A stretch of 64,000 bases of DNA from Pleurotus djamor (GCA_029747585.1 JAPEVF010000030.1:47002-111001), one strand, 5' to 3'; counted from the stretch's first letter, positions 10,630 to 23,981 are shown. Numbers and translations are program-made. Notes: generated by a model not told the origin, from the letters alone.

Positions 10630-12017
10630 ATGTCGAAAGTGAACGTATTCTTGACTGGAGCAACGGGTATGTTACCCAACCGTTATCTGATATGACGCAA
10701 CCCTGACATACACATCTTCCCAAACCTCCAGGTTACATCGGAGGCGCTGCCCTCGTCCGTCTTCTTGCGCGTTCGAACGCCTCGTCTTTCCAATTCAATG
10801 CCCTCGTAAGGTCACCGGAGAAAGCTGAGAAACTCAAGTCCATCGGGGTTAACCCAATCATTGGATCTCTCGACGACACGGAACTCATTCAAAAATGGGC
10901 CTCTTCTTCTGATGTCGTGCTGTCAATGGTACTGTCGCCTTCAGTTATTCTTTTGATGACCAACGGCCTCACTTGAAATGTAGGCCGACGCCGATCATAT
11001 GCCATCCGTCAAAGCGATGCTTGCTGGACTGAAGGAACGACATGACGCTACGGGAAAGGCACCCATTTTCATTCACACAGTAAGTTGCTCCCAACTTGCG
11101 GTGCCAGTATGGATTCTTACGACGTGACTAGTCAGGCACTGGCGTTCTCACTGACAATGCTGCCGGGATGCACACCTACGATACAATATGGAATGATGCC
11201 GATCCGGCTCAGATGGCCACTCTTGCCCCAACGCAGTTCCATAGAGATGTGGACCTCATCATCCTTGACGCCGACATTGCAGGTGAGGCTGACAGCCACT
11301 CATATAGACCCAATCGTTCATGGTGTACACTTGTAGGGTATGTCAAGACCTATATCATCATTCCCTCCACGATCTATGGTATCGCTCAAGGACGGCTTGT
11401 GGACTTGGGCATACAGAACCCACATTCGATTCAAATCCCTATCCTCATCCGAGCCAGCTTAGACCGCAAACAGGGAGGGATGGTTGGGCTCGGTAAGAAC
11501 CTTTGGCCTAACGTCGACATCGAAGAGCGTAAGTGCACCACCGAACCTCCCTGCCGTCTGTATTTTCGCTCAACTTAATTATCAGTTGGTGACCTCTATG
11601 TACTTGTTTTCGACGCTGCTCTGACCAAACCCGAAACTGGACATGGTCTCGACGGATATTATTTTGGCGCGAGTGGAGAACACTCGCTCTACGATATCGG
11701 AAAGAGCATAGCCGAGGCTCTTGTCGACTTGGGCATTGGTCAAAGCCCGGAACCTACTCCTTTTACAAAGGAGGAAATTGACAAGTATTTTGGCGGCGTG
11801 AGCTTCTCGTCTTGCTCGTCTTTTCTTTCTTACTTACTCTATATGAACATGGTAACAGAGCCTATACATGGGTAGCAACTCTCGCTGCCGTGCTGAGCAT
11901 TCTTTATCGCTTGGCTGGTCGCCACATAAATCGACTAAGGATATGCTCGCTAGCATCCGTCCGGAAGTTGAAGCTCTCATCAAGAAAGGTGGCCCCGCGA
12001 AGGCAGAGAAGTTATAA
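10630..12017 (+). CDS. NAD(P)-binding Rossmann protein, NmrA/atypical SDR-like, copy 2
   Basis: Tandem paralogue of the gene at 8931, with the same intron positions. It starts MSKVNVFLTGATG spliced to YIGGAALVRLLARSN, so the glycine-rich coenzyme motif is intact. Other conserved blocks are FNALVRSPEKAEKL, SSSDVVLSMADADHM, HTSGTGVLTDNAAG and IIIPSTIYGIAQGRLVDLG. The C-terminal half has GYYFGASGEHSLYDIG and SNSRCRAEHSLSLGW. It ends EALIKKGGPAKAEKL with TAA at 12015-12017, without the short tail seen in copy 1. No premature stop or frameshift is visible, so both copies look active. High similarity across the whole length points to a recent local duplication. Function is inferred only at the fold level: an NAD(P)H-dependent reductase or isomerase, plausibly acting on the same kind of small molecule as the neighbouring acyl- and methyltransferases. 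Confidence 0.83.
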
Positions 12018-13114
12018 GTAAAAGCAAGGTTCAATACATAACACCGTCCGCTTGTCCTGAGTCGATTCAATGCTATTTCCTTTCCAGATGCAACTACTCA
12101 GCACTATGACCGATTCTCTAACGTGCATGAATACCATCTGCGAACCATGCCAATGATTGTAGGTCTAGTACGTCCGACCATCAATTCCGCCGGTGAACCC
12201 TTTTAGATGCATACCATGTGCGGTAGGTAGCTCACCACACAGCATGCGGCGATTATCCTGATTCGTGGGTGTCAAGCGCCACCAAAGTTTGGATTAACTT
12301 TCTCGCTACATGAGGACTTTGCACAATAATTCATCCGAACGGTTCGAGCACAGCGAGGTATCTGCATTGATTGGAGCACTGGCCTCTCAGGAAGTAAGTC
12401 ATTTCCCGCATGGTATTCATGCCTCGATTAAGCGAAAGCCAAGGTTAACGTTAACAGGGCACTGATAATTCAAACCTTTTACGCTCGCTCCTCCCCACCT
12501 GAGCGAAATCTGACGAAATACCGCCGATCTTCAGGAATAGCGCCAATCTCGCTACTGACCTTGCAGGCTCGGTGGTCGGATAGGCATTATGCGATTGTCC
12601 GTGTCGTGTCCGTGAAGAGTTTAGCTCCAAACCTAAGATAAAACCGCGCTAAATCCTCATTTTGTTCACCCCCGATTTTCGATCACGCATGCTGGGGATT
12701 TTTTTCCGGGTCAAGAAACCTTACTCTCGTACCACCGCTCCGACTGACAGCCCTCATCCCTATCAAAGGTGCTCACACCTTACGTATGTCATGTTTCTGC
12801 CAAGTGGATTCGGAATGACTTACGGCAGGAGTCTAAGTCTAACTCAGTAGGTTGCTGTCTGAAGGACGTATCAGCCATGGGAGACTCCTCGTTATCTACT
12901 GACATCGGTGAATTAACATTAGAAACGTATCTCCGAAAATGATACTTACGTTATGTCACTGCCAAAGACATGCGAAGAGGCCCAGGAAGAAGGCAAGAAC
13001 TGAAGCTTGAAGCGTCGCCCAGGCGAATCGGGATCTGCGGACCTGATATTTAACTATGCAAACCTATCAAGCTTCACGTCGCTCCTCGCTAACTCCTCCC
13101 CTACTCCCCTCATC
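12018..13114. other. Intergenic region between reductases and methyltransferases
   Basis: About 1.1 kb with only short open frames. I looked for a third reductase or a methyltransferase remnant on both strands and found none. It holds the 3' UTR of reductase copy 2 and the promoter of the first methyltransferase. Confidence 0.5.
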
Positions 13115-14250
13115 ATGGCTATATCATCTGATCTCATGTTCACAGACCCCACCAGACGGCCTCCTCTCGATGAAAGCCTTTACTCCCTGACCAAAGAGGA
13201 AGAGGCGTTTCTCAAAAAGCTCACAGGCATTCAAGATGATGCCCAGCTCAAAAGACATATTATTGCCATACAATTCAAGGCCTACAACGTGCGTACCAAT
13301 CATCCAGCCTTCGAGTCTGACCTGGCTGAACGAGCTCCTATCAGGTGTATGGATACCCCTGTATACGACGCTTCGCGTTTCTGAAGTACATTGACTCGTG
13401 CTGTTTCCTGTGAGCCCCTCGACTTACATGGTTCTTATAGCCTTGGTATCACGCGTCTACCGTCCTACCATCGCGCGCTAGAACTCGCACGAGTCCACAC
13501 CAACCCCATCTTCCTTGACATGGCATGTTGTTGTCAGTGGTTCCGATCTTTCTTTCGACCTCTAGCAGACCTGATAATCTACCCCTGTAGTTGGAAACGA
13601 CCTAAGAAAGGCCATCGTCGATGGATGGCCTGCTGAGCGTGCAGTTGCTTCAGATCTTCATCAAGGTAGGAAAATGGATATTACCAAATTCCCTTTCCGT
13701 TTGATGACCAATGCCCATGATAGAATTTTGGAATGCTGGCCACCAATTATTCAATTCAACCCCAGAATCCTTTCCAATTCCCTTTATCCCTGGGGATATA
13801 TTCGATTCGAAGGTGTTAGATGCCCGTGGCCCAGTTTACAAACGTCCCTCCACTCCTCCTCCCGACCTAAAGGATCTCAAATCGCTTACGTCTCTACAAG
13901 GTCATGTCTCCGCCATTCACGCGTCGTGGTTCTTCCATCTCTTCGATGAGCGTAAGCAGTTCGAGCTGGCCAAGCGTATGGCCAGTTTGCTATCACCCCG
14001 CCCGGGTTCAGTCATCTTTGGCGTGCATGGAGGGTTGCCAGAGAAGGGCATCCGGCTAGCTTCGTATGCTGATGTTGAACACCGTATGTTCTGCCATTCT
14101 CCCAAGTCCTGGGAAGAGCTTTGGAATGGACAAATCTTCGCAAAAGGGACAGTTAGAGTAGATGTCTCCCTTCAACAGTCGGATTTGAATGACCCATGCA
14201 TAACTCAAGGTACATGGTGCGGTCTAGTCTTTTCCGTCACGCGTCTGTAG
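13115..14250 (+). CDS. AusD-like SAM-dependent methyltransferase, copy 1
   Basis: Class I methyltransferase of about 300 residues in the family that includes AusD-type enzymes of fungal meroterpenoid pathways. Exon 1 has PPLDESLYSLTKEEEAFLKK and LTGIQDDAQLKRHI. Exon 2 (about 13346-13382) codes VYGYPCIRRFAFL. Then follow LGITRLPSYHRALELA and the SAM-binding motif built across an intron, FLDMACCFGNDLRKAIVDGW, with ASDLHQEFWNAGHQLF after it. Later blocks are FIPGDIFD, LTSLQGHVSAIHASWFFHLF and FCHSPKSWEELWNGQIFAKG; the end is FSVTRL at 14250. The family methylates carboxyl or hydroxyl groups of small molecules; the substrate is unknown. It is the first of three tandem copies with the same intron pattern. 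The next copy starts only 113 bp downstream of its stop. Confidence 0.82.
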
Positions 14251-14363
14251 ATATAGAAATTTCTGTCGCAATGACAATCATTGATGACGTTCTCAGGCTT
14301 GATATCCTATATCAGACCGGCCACTGGGACTCTTTGTTCCAGTTGCCTCCTATCAACCTCAAG

Positions 14364-15496
14364 ATGGCCCATCCCGCTGTTCCACCTGCATTTACCGACG
14401 CAGATAAACTCCCCCTCGATGAGAGTTTCTACTCTCTCGACCTTGAAGAATCAACTTTCTTCAAGTCTCTCACTGGAATCCAAGATGATTCAGCCCTCAA
14501 ATCACATATTTTAACTGTACAGGCCGAAGCCTATGAGGTACATCCGTTGTTCTGTTTCGACCCCTGTTCCTAATCTCAAGCCCCTCCGACCAGGTTTTTG
14601 GTTACCCCTGCATAAGAGGATTGGCATTCACAAAGTAAGCCTAATCTACGTTATTTTCTTTGTATCTGGCGAACCACACATTTCCCAGACTGAAAATATC
14701 TCGATTACCGCGCTACAAAGATGTCCTTCATCTCGCCTACGAACATGATAACCCTATACTTCTCGATATGGCTTGTTGTTGTAAGCCAGTCGCTTGATCG
14801 ACGCCCAAAGCCTATATCCCTGATAACGGGTTATCTTTAGTTGGAAATGATATTCGAAAGGCTATTGTCGATGGCTGGCCCTTGGAGCATGCTATTGCAT
14901 CCGACCTGCGACAAGGTGCGACTCCTTTTCCCATCTTCTGTGGCTCTTGAGACTCAAAAGTATTGGTAGAATTCTGGGACGCTGGGCATAAGCTCTTCCG
15001 CTCCACGGCTGAATCCTTCCCTGTACCCTTTCTTCCAGGAGATATATTTGACCCATCGTTCCTCCAGCCGTGCGACCCATTCTACGAATTGCCAACCACT
15101 CCGCCCCCTGGTCTCTCTTCCGTTACATCACTTACACCACTTCTAGGCCATGTTTCTGCGATGCACGTATCAGCGCTCTTTCATCTGTTCAACGAAGAGA
15201 AACAACTGGAGATAGCCAAGTTGTTAGCCCCGCTACTTTCGCCGGTTCCGGGCTCCATCATCTTTGGAAGCCATGGTGGATTACCAGAGAAGGGAGTTCA
15301 CGTTCCTCCTACAGGGAGTCGTAACCGACTCATGTTCTGCCATTCTCCAAAGAGCTGGGAGCAACTCTGGGACGGCCAAGTGTTCCGGAAAGGAACAGTA
15401 AAAGTCGTGGCAACCCTCAAGGAGTTTTCTGTGGCGGATAGCGAGAATACTGGTGGCAAGTGGTATAACTTAGACTACTCGATTACAAGGTTATGA
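14364..15496 (+). CDS. AusD-like SAM-dependent methyltransferase, copy 2
   Basis: Second tandem copy. The start MAHPAVPPAFTDADKLPLDE is followed by FYSLDLEESTFFKSLTG and IQDDSALKSHI. Spliced exons give VFGYPCIRGLAFTK, LKISRLPRYKDVLHLAYEH, then LLDMACC joined to a glycine-rich turn with GNDIRKAIVDGWPLE. The later half is one long exon (to 15496) with EFWDAGHKLFRSTAESFPV, FLPGDIFDPSFL, GHVSAMHVSALFHLF and FCHSPKSWEQLWDGQVFRKG, ending YSITRL. The SAM motif and the YPCIR block are intact, so the protein should be active. Its promoter can be at most about 113 bp plus the end of copy 1, which suggests either very compact regulation or read-through from copy 1. The substrate cannot be inferred. Confidence 0.83.
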
Positions 15497-15989
15497 GTCG
15501 CGATCACAGACACAAGTTTCTAGTATACTGCCAAGTCAGCGTTCTCAAATTGGCTCGATTTCCCCTAGACGATTATGTATCTTCCCTGTTGGGCCCCTAG
15601 TCACATACTCATTCCAGGACGTAGAGGCAACGTACATAGAGGGTGAGTCAAAGACCGACTTTATCTCCTGGTGAGTCGATTTCATCCGGGAATGCCGGTC
15701 ATAACTACTCCTCATCCTGATGAGGGTAGCGTTTCTTGGCTCCGAGAATACGAGCCCCTTCCTTGGCTCCTAAATATCGGTGACTTCATCAAAACGCTAA
15801 ATGCATCAGTGCCACTCAACTTTAACGTAGTGACTACTAAGCGTGAACACAGCAGTCAGTAAATTTCTCGAAGCTCCGACGATAACATTGGCCAACATGA
15901 ACTCAGAAAACCACATGGATGCCATAATGTGTTAACCCTTGGGAAATATTTCGGTGGTTTTTATTGCCATCGTTGCGCCCAGTCTACCC
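15497..15989. other. Spacer between methyltransferase copies 2 and 3
   Basis: This 493-bp stretch contains only a 63-codon open frame without family signature. It probably carries the 3' UTR of copy 2 and the promoter of copy 3. Confidence 0.45.
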
Positions 15990-17120
15990 ATGGCACAGAC
16001 CTCCATTCCTGTCTATGGAGACATCAACAGAAGCCCACCACTCGATAACACTCTCTACTCTATTGGAGAGGAAGGGGCGATATTTCTCAAAACTTGGACT
16101 GGGATTCAGGATGACGATGCCCTGAAAAGCCACATCGTCGCTGCTCAGGCCAAGGCGTACAGCGTAGCTTGACTAACTCAGTCCACTCCGCTGTTCTTCA
16201 CTTAACGCACGTATCTCAGGTTTATCCATACCCATGCATACGCCTCTTTACTTTTACCAAGTATGACAACTCGGAGCTCTTTCGATGACTGTCATTTCTG
16301 AGTCTGATAATAGGCTTCAAATATCGCACCTTCCAGTGTACCCCAGAGTGCTCGAACTGCTAAGCTCACACACCGAGCCCATTTTCTTGGATATGGCTTG
16401 CTGCGGTACGTCTTAAGGCAACGGTCGTGGTGGTTTATGGAATTTACGGTTGGTGTGCGTGCCCAGTGGGTAGCGACTTGAGGAAAGTCGTCATGGATGG
16501 CTGGCCGGTGGAGCTCGCCATTGCTTCGGATATCCAGCAAGGTACCTATCATATTGTCTTCGCTATGGTCAGAAGACGAATTTTATTTGCCAGGTTATTG
16601 GGATGCTGGCCATCAATTATTTGGCACGACTCCTGAAACGTTCCCCGTTAACTTCCTGCAAGGAGACGCCTTCGATCCATCTTTTATCAAGCCCATTGAG
16701 CCAGTCTATTCTTCTTCTCCATCGCCCCATCCGGATCCGCAGAAAGTGAAGTCGCTGACGAGTCTCCAAGGCTTTATTTCTGCGATCCATGCATCGTCAT
16801 TCTTCCACTTGTTCGATGAAGACGGCCAATCGCAGCTGGCAAAGCGGCTTGGTTCTTTGCTCTCCCCGGCGCCGGGTTCTATCATATTTGGTTGTCATCT
16901 ATCCATGCCTACGAAAGGCTTGAGACCGAAAGGATCTGACAAAGAGAGTGACCATCTCATGTTCTGCCACTCGCCAGAAAGCTGGGAGGAACTTTGGAAT
17001 GGTCAGGTCTTTGCTAAAGGGACGGTCAAGGTGGAAGCCAGTATCAAAGAGGTTCAGATGAACCACAAACCTATGGTCACCAGCTGGTACTTCCTTAACT
17101 ACTCTGTAACGAGATTATGA
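15990..17120 (+). CDS. AusD-like SAM-dependent methyltransferase, copy 3
   Basis: Third tandem copy. It starts MAQTSIPVYGDINRSPPLDN and has LYSIGEEGAIFLKTWTGIQD. Spliced exons give VYPYPCIRLFTFTK, LQISHLPVYPRVLELLSSHT and FLDMACC followed by VGSDLRKVVMDGWPVELAIA. The last exon (to 17120) has YWDAGHQLFGTTPETFPV, FLQGDAFDPSFIKP, GFISAIHASSFFHLF and FCHSPESWEELWNGQVFAKG, ending YSVTRL. Relative to the other copies the GND after the SAM motif is GSD and the entry to the catalytic half reads YWDAG instead of EFW, so it may have drifted in specificity. No stop or frameshift is seen. It is the last gene of the island before the TRP channel, which is convergent and only about 150 bp away. Confidence 0.82.
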
Positions 17121-17268
17121 GTTGGTTCGGTGGTTGAAATGTGTGCGCATCAGGAGACTTGGTCAAAAACATGCAGAGTAGACACTCGAGAGAGCAGCGA
17201 TAACGAAGAGCGATGAAAACCCGAAAACGAAAATCATAGCGACGAACACTGATGGAAGTGCTGAGTGC

Positions 17269-20200
17269 CTACGGTATGGTGTCCCGATGTCCTAGATCAT
17301 TTCTCATTCCCCGTGTGAGCATCAAGAGGAGGTTCTCGATACGAGCCTGGCGGTCCTAAGCATTCGAATTAGAGATAGGAAATAAAGTGGGGAGAGAATC
17401 TCTAACCTGTAGTTCTTTCATTTCATCCTTCAATTTATTGACAGGAAGGTCGCGTATATTTTCTACCAGGGATTCCATCTTCTTGACGGTTGCATCGGCT
17501 ACCGCTGGGGCGGCGTTGTCTCGTAGTCGGGGTGCGAAAAGACGAGCCAGTGGACTGCGCAGATTAGCATCGGGTGCTTCAGGAGCACCCGTAACATCTA
17601 GGCTGATAGGTGCAAGAGCGCTATGCACACGGCGACGGGGTGAACCATGAGGTGAGGACCGTTCGCGAAGAGGAGACGGAGAAATACCACGGCGACGGCC
17701 TGGCGGTGTGACTGCGCCACTTCCAGCGAGACGGACATTGTCCCTTGAGGCAATGGATCTCAGCGCCGGAACCTCGTCAGCGTCTTCCTCAAAAATATCG
17801 AAATCCTCTTGCTCGACATCGAGATCGAAGATAGCTTCGTAGAGATCATTCGAGGTCGAGCCAACAAGTGCCTCGACGATAGGCATGTTTTTGATGTGGC
17901 GAGGCAGACTTCCGAAAAAGCCACGGGCAGCATCGACGCCAGACTCACGAAGTTTTTGACCTGCGGCGAGATACCTTTCGTAAATCGCAATGACGATGAG
18001 GATGGGGAATGTGGTGAGCTTCACAAGGAACACATTTAGGGTGTGAAGTGCCCGCGGGGTAAGGATGTAACTGGCTGGCTTCAAGATGACGAAGGCTGCG
18101 ATATTGAAAGGCGGTTGGTAAGAGAAGAGCGCATCCGATTTGACACTACATGACATTAGCTTTGTGAGACGGTCAAATGCTCCAGTATGCTACTTACCCT
18201 TCGATAGTCGATATGGCAAACTGAAAGAGATACTGGATGACCGCAACAATTAGGCCGATCCTCCCTTGGCAAAGAGAATCTTCGTACCTCCCTATCGGCG
18301 TTCTATGAAAGTTAAGTTGAGTGACAGAGTAGGCTAGCGACATGTGAGAAATGAAACTCACGGCATCAATACGGGCGAATGTATTGGATAGGATCGAGAT
18401 CAAAACTAAACAAAAGGTCAGTGAAATGCACTCCTCAAAAAAAGACACGAGGCACTCCCTAGTCAGCAGTAACGTATTCGACAAAGCAGCGAATCCGGTC
18501 ATCAAGATAGGTCCGAACAAAGGATGAAAGCTGGAGGCTTGACCGAAGCTCAAGTAAGTGTTACCAAACCATATCTGCACCATGAGCCAAGCGATCCCTT
18601 TCAACGTCCAACCAGAATTCGTTCCGGAGGCTAAAAAATAAATAAGAGGGGTTTATGAGCGGCCGTTACGAAACGGTGAAAGCGCTAAAATCTCCATACC
18701 CAGTGTCCACAATGTGAACAAGAGACCAGAAAAACAGATCGCCGCCATACCCATAAAGAAGACGAACTCCGCGATCATCGCGCGTAAAGAGCTGCATGTT
18801 GGCGATATCAATGAAAAACAAACTGCAACGAGGCGTTCCGCGCCCATAATGAATACAACATACAGAATGACGACGTTGTTCGAGACCGCGAAGAAAGCAA
18901 GCCTTGTAATGCTCGCATGAGTCTCGATGGTGATACCTATGAATGGAGCTCACCGTGGAAATAGGATACAAGCTCCACAAGCAAGCAGGTCGAATGCCGT
19001 TGAGGAGTCGGCAACTGAGGCGAGCCAAGGAAACGTGTTCAGTTGACAGACGAAGAGCATTTGCAGGGAGGTTGACTTACCTGAGTTGTGGACGATTCCG
19101 TGTATGCGGAATCCGAGATACCCAAAGAATACGAGGATGAATGAGGTATCAAAAACATTCCACATCTGTGGACATGCTTATCAGCGGCGATGTGTGGGTC
19201 GAAGACAAGAGACCAGTACGTTGGCGATGTAGACTAATAGGAAATGCATCATGAGTTCAACAGCGAGCCCGCTGAAAGAGAGTAGACATACTTATCCATC
19301 CATGTTCCGTCGAAGCGGTCCACTCTTGCAGCGCAAATGATAGCGCGAAAACGATAAAAGTAATTTCCCATATATTCATGTGTGCGACATCTTGATCTAT
19401 TCGGACATACAAATGAATTATGGCGAAAAAGAATCCGGTGGAAGGAGAAGAACGAACGAAATAGGCATAAGACGAAGGTCACCAGAAGGACGGAGAAATT
19501 CATGAATTCAAGGATCGCCCCATACCTCGGCACGCGCAGCCTGCGAGAGATATGTGCATAAGCAAACAATTAGATCATGGATGCGGAAGACTGTCATACC
19601 TGTAGTGATCCAGAAACGGAGCTGTCCGAGTATCGTATATCTCAATAGGGCGAGGCTTGTAGTTGTCTGCAAGTATAGAACGGTTGGCGACAGCCGAGAA
19701 AACAACACGTCCAGAATAGATATCATTGACAACCCTTTGGACTATCGGCGAGGACACGAGATGTTTTGCTTGTGTCGCAATCGCCATTTCTAGTGCGCTT
19801 TGGGGACTGTTCATCACATCGTCGTCTCCAAGGGCCTGAGAGACATCTTCGATGACCTCCGGTGTTGCGCCAGCCAGAGGATTCCAGCTCGTTGTGAGAA
19901 CCGCGACCAAGCGGATGTTGTTCCCAGAAAAGTGACTAAGCAACTTCATCGCCAGTATCTCACACAAGTTGGCACGAGAGATCATTACACCGGCATATGC
20001 CAGGTCATCATCCGAGGCCCCTTGAAAGTACGAACGCACGACCAAGCAGGCATAAACTACGGCCATATTCTGGAGTCGTGCATATTTTGAGACAAGAGGC
20101 CGGACGATAGAAAAGTTGATGTCCGAAGCAGTCAGCTGCCTATAAGTGGAGAAATGATTAGCGTACTATCGGTGGATGAGATATCATAGAAAAGGGAATT

Positions 20201-20659
20201 TCAATAGCGAACGCTGCCTATTATGAAAGCCGTCTTCAATTGTTCGCAGAGAAAGGCTGGGCAAAGAACTTGGCGAACAATGGGGAAGATGCGCACGAGG
20301 GACGTTCGGTACCGAGAATATGGAGTAGACCCTTGTCGTAGGACGAGAACTGTGGGTACTCACTCCCAGCTTAGAGCGCTATCTGTGAGATGGGCAATCA
20401 GATCACGGAAGTAAATGCGAAGTCCCGGAAGTACCTATTGTTCTCTTTAAAAGGAAGAAAGTAGCGTCAACTCAGATTTTAGGGTTAGCTCTGAGGCCTA
20501 CCGTTACATCTTTCTATTAGAAAAACTGAGTTGGGATCCTCGTGTATGAGGACAATAAGGAAGCACCTTAAGGTGGGGTATCAGGGGAAAGACTTTGACC
20601 GCTGAAAGATATTGCGCTGTTGGAGCCAAAAATGCATGAGATTGGGCCTCTTGTTCCAT
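17269..20659 (-). CDS. YVC1: TRP-like cation channel, YVC1/TRPY type
   Basis: Fungal TRP-family calcium-permeable channel, by homology located on the vacuolar membrane. A start at 20659 gives MEQEAQSHAFLAPTAQYLSA and VKVFPLIPHLK before the first intron. Later exons have LTASDINFSIVRPLVSKYA, an N-terminal cytosolic domain (ISRANLCEILAMKLL, VLTTSWNPLAGAT, GRVVFSAVANRSI) and several membrane segments. The pore-side block LFGPILMTGFAALSN leads to ISILSNTFARIDA and then YLFQFAISTIEG and KSDALFSYQPPFNIAAF. The cytosolic tail has EDFDIFEEDADEVPAL and arginine/serine-rich sequence, and the last exon ends LTRGMRNDLGHRDTIP with TAG read at 17271-17269. About ten introns. In yeast the relative releases vacuolar calcium after osmotic shock. 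The first exons are the least certain part. The gene is divergent from the YANK kinase. Confidence 0.82.
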
Positions 20660-21273
20660 CCTTGATGAATGGACTTGTTTTCGAGGGTGTAGATACGTGA
20701 AGATGGGTGTTTTGTGTCAGAAAAGACCCTTCTCCTCGTTGAAATTGGGCTTTGATACGAAGAAAAAATGTGAATTCGTCCGTCGTCGAAGGGGCAGACT
20801 GTTGGTTGCTGATGGTTAGTGTCAGAGCTCTAATTGATCGTGTCCGCGGACGGAGTCCCAATGCAGGGCCGTCGTTTCAGACGCCCAGGGATGCATAAGC
20901 GCCCGCCGGTGACGGCATAGATATGCCTTTTAAGTCGTGGAAAATTCCACTAACTAGTGTTGGAATATTGGAGCGAGCAAACGTAGAGCTCTTCCTCGTT
21001 CCAGTCGTTCTCTATTGTCTCAGCCATGAAATTCTCGCCTGAAGCCATGCCAGAGGGAGGAAAAACTCGGTGTCGCGGCTGTTTAGGTGAAACATTAGCT
21101 CCGTAACAGCTGTCTTCACACCGGCCGACACCGGCGGCCCGGAACACAATAAAGCTCGGAGGCGGAGGACGTTAAAGGAACAAAGTGCAGAGGAGGAACA
21201 AAAACGCTCGCTCTCTCTATTTCCCCAACTTTCTTTTGTTCCTCCCCCTTTCTCCTTCCTCCCTTTATGAGAA
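20660..21273. promoter_or_regulatory. Divergent promoter between TRP channel and YANK kinase
   Basis: About 614 bp between two divergent starts. The part next to the kinase (21225-21270) is a pyrimidine-rich run typical of fungal core promoters. Minus-strand open frames in this stretch do not continue into the channel and have no family signature. No TATA is obvious. Confidence 0.45.
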
Positions 21274-23081
<1,808 letters not shown>

Positions 23082-23497
23082 TTGTCACGTCTTTATGTCA
23101 ACGTCAAGTCTTTCAATTTTCCTTCGCCAGTTGAAGCAGGGGCGTCGTGGCTATCATTCGTCACGGCGTTAATAAGTTCCTGGATCTTTTCACGACATAT
23201 TTTACCCCTCATCTTAATACCCCAGCTTAATGTATACCTCAAACACACACAGATAATCACGGTCCTTCTGTACGACAACGACTCATCTTTTCTTTCTGTC
23301 ATCGCATGCTTGTAGCCTTGTATTCCTCACTCTCTCATCTATACGTCCGTCTGCATATCCGCTCTATTTAGGATCTCTTTCGTTTTTGCTACATCTTTTC
23401 GCCTGCCTGCGGCACGCTCCTTACACACTTTGAAAGGCATTCTTGGGACTTACGGTACCTGCATCTATTTTTGCTGCCATGTAACTAGTCTGTGCTA
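23082..23497. other. Downstream region of YANK kinase, up to the MITE
   Basis: T-rich sequence with no recognisable gene, about 416 bp. Probably 3' UTR and spacer. Its last two bases (TA, 23496-23497) form the left target-site copy of the mobile element. Confidence 0.45.
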
Positions 23498-23548
23498 CAG
23501 TGACGGCAAAAAATAATGCACACCCCCGATTTGGCAACAGGGCGCTTA
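23498..23548 (+). repeat. Left terminal inverted repeat of the MITE
   Basis: 51 bp beginning CAGTGACGGC and ending GGGCGCTTA. It is perfectly complementary to 23882-23932. Confidence 0.9.
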
Positions 23549-23881
23549 GCTATTCGTTCCCCTCCCCGTTGCCTCAATCAACACCTCTTCTGCTTCAACG
23601 CAATGCTTATCCACCTCCAGGTGATCAGGCCAAACTTGGAAAGTCCTACAAAGGTTTTGATAGTTCCGCTACTTCAGTAATTACATTATCAGCCTCTAAA
23701 CGTCATTCCCTTCGCACTTTTTGAGAACTCAGAGTCACTGGACCAAAAATTAGCCTCTTTTTACCCATTAGAATCCTTGCCCCTGCTTTATATTCATCCT
23801 TATGATGAAATATTGTCTCGAATCTGCCTTAGAATGTATAAAAGATGGGGCTTTCGGGGGAGAAGACGAGGAGAAAAGAGT

Positions 23882-23932
23882 TAAGCGCCCTGTTGCCAAA
23901 TCGGGGGTGTGCATTATTTTTTGCCGTCACTG
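23882..23932 (-). repeat. Right terminal inverted repeat of the MITE
   Basis: 51 bp ending GCCGTCACTG. Exact reverse complement of 23498-23548, followed by the TA target copy. Confidence 0.9.
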
Positions 23933-23981
23933 TACATAGCCATCAAATTTGTTGTACCTTTGTTCGCCCCTAAGCCCCATA

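Larger units (their letters stand above)
23498..23932. mobile_element. MITE with perfect 51-bp terminal inverted repeats and TA target duplication
   Basis: A 435-bp non-autonomous DNA transposon. The left end reads CAGTGACGGCAAAAAATAAT from 23498, and the right end is its exact reverse complement ending at 23932. I aligned the two ends by eye: 51 consecutive bases match without a mismatch (23498-23548 against 23882-23932). The element is flanked by TA at 23496-23497 and 23933-23934, consistent with a Tc1/mariner/pogo-type TA duplication, and the CAGT ends fit that superfamily. The internal 333 bp has no transposase-like reading frame, so a full-length relative elsewhere must supply it. Perfect ends suggest a recent insertion. 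It lies between the YANK kinase and NPR3, 85 bp from the NPR3 start codon. Confidence 0.9.

Noticed and set aside
12018..13114. Possible third reductase copy between the tandem arrays
   Set aside because: None of the family blocks (GATGYIGGA, HTSGTGVL, IIPSTVYG) could be found on either strand.
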